Position numbers and translations under genes: made by a program
Notes under the pieces: generated by a model
What the model saw: only the letters and a program-made list of their open reading frames with translations
What the model was told of the DNA's origin: nothing
The model's database searches: none
From: Morchella semilibera
Taxonomy: Eukaryota; Ascomycota; Pezizomycetes; Pezizales; Morchellaceae
Assembly (NCBI GenBank): GCA_009192285.1
Contig: CM018609.1
Location: 885,282 to 949,281 of the forward strand
Reading direction: 5' to 3'
DNA length: 64,000 nucleotides
In this document: positions 60,181 through 64,000 of the stretch, in pieces
Position numbering within the stretch: position 1 is the stretch's first letter
Layout: every line of letters begins with the position of its first letter

Positions 60181-60816
60181 TCAGCTACTTGTGGTACTGT
60201 CCGAGCCATCGATATCAAACACATCAAAATCCTGCCCCCCTCCTCCCAATATCTCGATTGCGTTATGATCACTATCCACTCCTTCAGACTCGAAATCTAC
60301 GATCCCCGAAACCATCTCGGTCGCCCGCCAGTCAATGCATCTGGCCCATTCGTTGAGAGCGACCACACCTAAGGTGCCTTCCTTGATGGGTGTTCCCTGT
60401 ATGGTGAATGACGAGCCTTTCATCGCCATCGACTGCGCTGTTGCGAAGGGGGATCCGGACACACTATTGCCAATTGCAGACTGCCATATTGCCGCCGGGG
60501 TACCTGCCAGTCATATTATTAGCGGGGGAACTACTGGAAGCCATCCGCTATATTGCATGGTAAAGATTTTGTCACAAAGAATAGTGTGCAGAATAAAATA
60601 AATATCGACATGCAAGGTGTACCAAAACTCAGTCTATACATATATAAATATGTACTTACCACGAGCTGCACCCACAGAGCTAAATCCCAGGAGAACAGGT
60701 ATGCCACCAGTATCGGCACCGGGGGTCAGGTATTCATTGGCATATAGGTAGAGCTTTTTTCCCCCAGAGATGAATTTGTTTGTGCAGAGAATAAAGGTCA
60801 TTGATTTGTAACTCAT
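60181..60816 (-). CDS. IFI6/IFI27 (ISG12)-like protein, second copy, two exons (159 aa)
   Basis: Exon 1 runs from ATG 60816 to 60660, the intron of 156 bases is GTAAGT...GGCAG, and exon 2 runs 60503-60181. The signature region is GGIPVLLGFSSVGAARG, spliced to GTPAAIWQSAIGNSVSGSPF and ATAQSMAMKG. It corresponds to the Gly/Ala-rich helix pair of the interferon-inducible 6-16/27 family: a hydrophobic P.LGF...G...G.A.A.WQS.IG....GS.FA..QS. The intron splits the same Gly codon in the same phase as the neighbour at 62479-61636, which supports tandem duplication. The C-terminus differs: acidic, with GGGGQDFDVFDIDGSDSTTS. Metazoan family members sit in mitochondria or nuclear membranes. The role in fungi is unknown. 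Confidence 0.75.
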
Positions 60817-61635
60817 CTTGCCTTTTGGCCGCAGAAGCTAGGCCCCGATATTTGAACAGTTTGAAATGATTTGATGAAGACCGTTGCTGAAAATTAAAGA
60901 ATAAGTTTAGGCAATCATAACTACCGGTACTTATAGCTAGATACTGAAGTACTAGTAGATTGGGAAAAAGAAATTATTAGGTTTGTTTGCTGATTGATGT
61001 CTGCTAGTGCCGTACCTAGCCATCCTAATATAATTGTAACAGGTCATTTTAGAGTCTAATATTCGGGGTTGTGCAGAGTTCCTTAATATTCACCTCATAC
61101 CAACTTAAGTATAGCGCTGTAGAAAAACATATAGATGGGCTAGGCAAAAAAGAATTTGAAAATCGGACGTAATGTGAGATCGGGCTGAGGTTCAGGTGTA
61201 CTGTCACTCTCTGGGTATTGACGGACACGGCCTTTTTGGCCAATAGGAACAAATGAACTGGGCCTGGCTGTTTCTCTTTGGCGGGAATCCGTCAATACCC
61301 AGCATCTATCATCACCCCGTGAACGACAGTACTCAAGCTTAATCCGGGGAAAACACATCAGCTAAAATGACACTTTTGGAATATATACTTTATATGCTAA
61401 GAGATTTATGAGTTGAGTAGCTATCGACATGTTGAATTGTGCACCTGTATTAGTACGTATCTTATACGCTTCTGACTAGCTACAGTTAAAACATGTCAAA
61501 CTGACTGTCATTATCCCAAGATTTCAAAACTACTTGTATTGGACGGTTATCTGGGCAAACGTAAATTAAATTTCAGAACACTTCACTAGAACAGCTAGCT
61601 AACTACGCTATCAAGTGCAGGGTGAGCCTTCACGT
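60817..61635. other. Intergenic between the two IFI27-like genes
   Basis: Holds the promoter of the 60.8-kb gene and a 15-bp inverted repeat (61211-61302, listed separately). No further gene is supported. Confidence 0.5.
61211..61302. repeat. 15-bp perfect inverted repeat with 62-base spacer
   Basis: CTGGGTATTGACGGA (61211-61225) and TCCGTCAATACCCAG (61288-61302) are exact complements. The spacer includes GGCCTTTTTGGCC, itself a small palindrome. It lies about 330 bases beyond the stop codon of the 62.5-kb gene. Confidence 0.9.
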
Positions 61636-62479
61636 TCACCACCTACCAAACATCCTCCCAAACCCCTTTGCAGCCTCATTCGCCGCCCAACTCGCGCCTT
61701 TAACAGTCTCGTTCGCCGCCCAACCTGCCCCTTTAGCTGTCTCATTTGCAGCCCATACCGCCCCCTTGGCCGCATCATTCGCCGCCCTCTCCGTCTCCCT
61801 CCCAACACATCTTGCCAGATCCTCATTCTTTCTCCAGGCTTCGCTCCCCGCTAGGCCTGCAGCCTGCGCCCACCCGTTCCAGTTTGCACCTTGCGCCCAG
61901 TCTACACTCTTGGCCCAGTCTACGCCTTTGGCCCAGTCGTTGGCGGCAGCTAGCGCCCCGGCGCCGGCGCCGGAGCCGATAAGCATACCGCCGACGGAGA
62001 CGAGGGTGCCATTAGCTGACATGGATTGGAGGGTAGCGAAGAGGGAACCGGCCGTGACGTTGCCGATGGAAGATTGCCAGGCTGCGGCGAGGGTGCCTTT
62101 GTGGTGTCAGTGAGTTTATATACTCAATCACGAGTATTGGTCGCATTAGTAATTCCCAGCTGTACTTCTTCTTCCTCTATAAAAATATGTACCCTAAGGG
62201 AAGAGAGGAGGGGTAATGCTACAGATTTCACTTTTGGGGGCCAGACCGTGATCCAAGGGGCCAAAATAGATTAAACTAGAGTTAATAAAACTCACCAGCA
62301 CCTGCTCCACCCCCACCGAAACCCAGAGCAATGGGGACGACGATAGTCGCTACTCCGGCCACAATAAGACAAGAGATGACCCCACACTCTACAGGATGCT
62401 GCTGCACATATCCGAGCAGCTCCAGACCATCGGGGCCTAGTTGGTCTACGGGAAAGACGAAGGTATTTGTTTCTCCCAT
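61636..62479 (-). CDS. IFI6/IFI27 (ISG12)-like protein with Trp/Ala-rich repeats, two exons (214 aa)
   Basis: Exon 1 runs from ATG 62479 to 62296, a 199-base intron follows (GTGAGT...CAAAG), and exon 2 runs 62096-61636. A non-coding upstream exon with a GTAAGT...TTACAG intron (about 62553-62487) is possible. Residues about 31-110 are the 6-16/27 module: VISCLIVAGVATIVVPIALG, FGGGGAGAGTLAAAWQSSIG, NVTAGSLFATLQS, VSVGGMLIGSGAGAGALAAA. These are two hydrophobic helices with the WQSSIG motif. The C-terminal 100 residues are an unusual series of short Trp/Ala repeats: DWAKGVDWAKSVDWAQG, then three rounds of about 11 residues around WAANETAKGA, ending FGRMFGRW. The repeats would form amphipathic helices, which may bind membranes (inferred). 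Its partner lies 0.8 kb downstream on the same strand. Confidence 0.82.
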
Positions 62480-62894
62480 GTCGGTGTCTGTAAGGGTGGG
62501 GGGGGGTATCAGTACTTGGTATGTTTTGGGTATAGGTGATTTGTATGCACTTACTGGGTTGTTGCTGCTACCGTTCACTGTTTAGAATTGCAGTTTCAAA
62601 TCCTGTGAATGCGGGAACTCAGATAAGGGTTGTTTGTCTGAGGGATATTGGGGCGGGGTTGGTGGTATAAGTAGGCTTAGTTCAGGCGGTCAATATTTAG
62701 GCAACCAGCTACTCTAGAGGCACATGTTTACCAGTGGGAGATTATTGGTTGAATATTCCCATCACATACGGCTGCTGTTGCTCTAGACTGTAAATCCTAT
62801 CCAAATTGATTTCTCCGTTTCCCTGCCCGGCGAGCTTTCACATACAAATATTTCTTGGCTGCATGCGCAGCCTTTGCGCGGAGAAGGCTCTAGA

Positions 62895-62962
62895 GGGATA
62901 GAGGGGTAGAGAGATAGAGAGATAGAGGGGTAGAGAGATAGAGAGATAGTGGAGGTAGAGAC
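62895..62962. repeat. GA-rich minisatellite
   Basis: Repeats of GATAGAGA and GGGGTAGAGA alternate over about 68 bases upstream of the 62.5-kb gene. Confidence 0.85.
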
Positions 62963-63452
62963 GTTGCTCTACCCTGTTGGCCACCACCTGAAGGCATTCA
63001 TGAAAAAGCAATCATTTCCAGAAGCCCAATTGGGGAAGTCTCAAGTGTACCAAAAAAATGTAACATTTTCAACCGAGTAGAGTGTAGCAACGGCACCAAA
63101 TTAACCACATTTTCTACAGGATTCCGTGAGAGGTTCAGTAGTAATATATATAGCGATAGGTACATGCACATAATTGGCCTGGTGAGTCCTCAAATGAGGA
63201 TATGTTTATTTATGGTTTATATACATGTATGTACGTACTTGTGTGCTGTATACAAGTAAGTATCTTGGAGAAACTTCGAGCTGTGCAGTATTTGTTATGG
63301 AGGATGAAACCGTTCTAGGTCTCATCTGGTAGATACCCGGTATCGATCTGGAAAACGTTTATCCTTCCCAGCCAAGCCCTAAACGTGCTTATCTTGTTAC
63401 TTGTTAAGAGAAACACAGCACACGGCCTGTCGATAGATCATATCATAGCTAT

Positions 63453-63486
<34 letters not shown>

Positions 63487-63539
63487 CACAGATCAACCCA
63501 AGACAAGTCTCCCAACATCTCGATCGAATTCTCATCTGG

Positions 63540-63660
63540 TCCAAAGTTTCGGAACGCTAGATACAGCAGCGGATGCGGGGTCGGGCCGACGACTGAATAC
63601 GCCGCTAACCCTGCGAGTTGAGTTTAATTCAACGACATCAAAATCCTGTCTTCCAATATA
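63540..63660 (-). pseudogene. Possible tail of a third IFI27-like gene
   Basis: On the minus strand GACAGGATTTTGATGT (near 63635-63650), preceded by ATATTGGAA, closely matches the coding tail of the gene at 60181 (ATATTGGGAGG...GGCAGGATTTTGATGT, encoding QDFDVFD). It reads RQDFDVVELNSTRRVSGVFS before a stop. The rest of the gene is not found in the window, so this may be a duplicated fragment or the last exon of a gene that is broken here. Confidence 0.35.
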
Positions 63661-64000
63661 AGGGGGGGGGGGCGGGGGCGATCTTTCTGATCTATTTATT
63701 GTCCTCAAAACAACTTATTCCCCCACACAACACCATATACATATACCTACATACCCCAGATGTATGAACTGTACATGCATCGGAACAATATTATCGAAGC
63801 GTTTCCACGTGGATCACGATCACATTAGACGGGGAAGGGAGGGGCTGCAAAAAAGATCTCTTTACCTCTGTTACTTCTTTATTTAGTCACTATTCTACTC
63901 TCAGTACGTTACTCGTCCCACGAGATATATTAAAACCCCCCCCTAACTGAATCCTGTATAACGTGAGTATAATTGGGAGGTTGTGTGTGTGTGCTCGCGC

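Larger units (their letters stand above)
62480..64000. other. Window end: repeats and a possible third IFI27-like tail
   Basis: Contains a GATAGAGA/GGGGTAGAGA minisatellite (62895-62962), a TACATGTA near 63223, a CTA/CCA trinucleotide run (63454-63490), a G-rich run (63662-63678) and a fragment at about 63590-63660 resembling the tail of the 60-kb gene (listed separately). Confidence 0.5.

Noticed and set aside
1-64000. Search for retroelement or DNA-transposase ORFs
   Set aside because: I saw no reverse transcriptase, integrase or DDE transposase motif in any frame; only short non-autonomous elements are supported.

Overview
The window looks like nuclear DNA of a filamentous ascomycete with a roomy, gene-poor genome. 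The evidence is short GT-AG introns (about 50-200 bases), fungal gene families (mitochondrial NAD kinase, OCRL-type inositol 5-phosphatase with RhoGAP, HPP and MARVEL membrane proteins, CYSTM, C2H2 regulator), small secreted Cys-rich proteins and long intergenic tracts. A Pezizomycete-like genome is a guess. I see no rRNA, convincing tRNA, CRISPR array or retroelement ORF.

Layout. 0-21 kb is an accessory region. It holds five dispersed copies (two +, three -) of one unrecognised family of about 320-360 aa: three N-terminal membrane segments followed by a Cys-containing domain. Two copies are open (5892 and 20984), two are interrupted by single-base frame shifts and one is a relic. Between them lie a C2H2 zinc-finger gene (about 15 kb) and small inverted-repeat elements (about 11.7, 13.7 and 18.4 kb). 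25-28 kb holds a three-exon CYSTM gene and a four-exon POS5-type NAD kinase in divergent orientation. 29-31 kb contains decayed tandem repeats. 31.9-35.0 kb encodes a 994-aa OCRL-like phosphatase. 36.3-42.3 kb holds a flavin monooxygenase fused to a polytopic membrane domain and a wax-synthase-like MBOAT acyltransferase, both on the minus strand; together they resemble part of a terpenoid-type secondary-metabolite locus. 44.5-54.3 kb has an unrecognised 180-aa protein, a MARVEL-like protein, two small secreted Cys-rich proteins and an HPP-family membrane protein. 56.5-58.7 kb is a degenerate tandem array whose units look like exon plus intron. 60-62.5 kb holds two IFI6/IFI27 (ISG12)-like genes with a shared intron position, and a tail-like fragment of a third lies near 63.6 kb.

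Across the window the palindrome TACATGTA occurs about 33 times by eye, almost all outside genes, against about one expected by chance. The 9-mer TATCACTCG occurs 8 times. These dispersed words, the five-copy membrane family and the exon-like tandem array are the least explained features.

Gene models with introns were assembled by hand from reading frame, splice sites and recalled family motifs. Exact boundaries may be off by a few bases.
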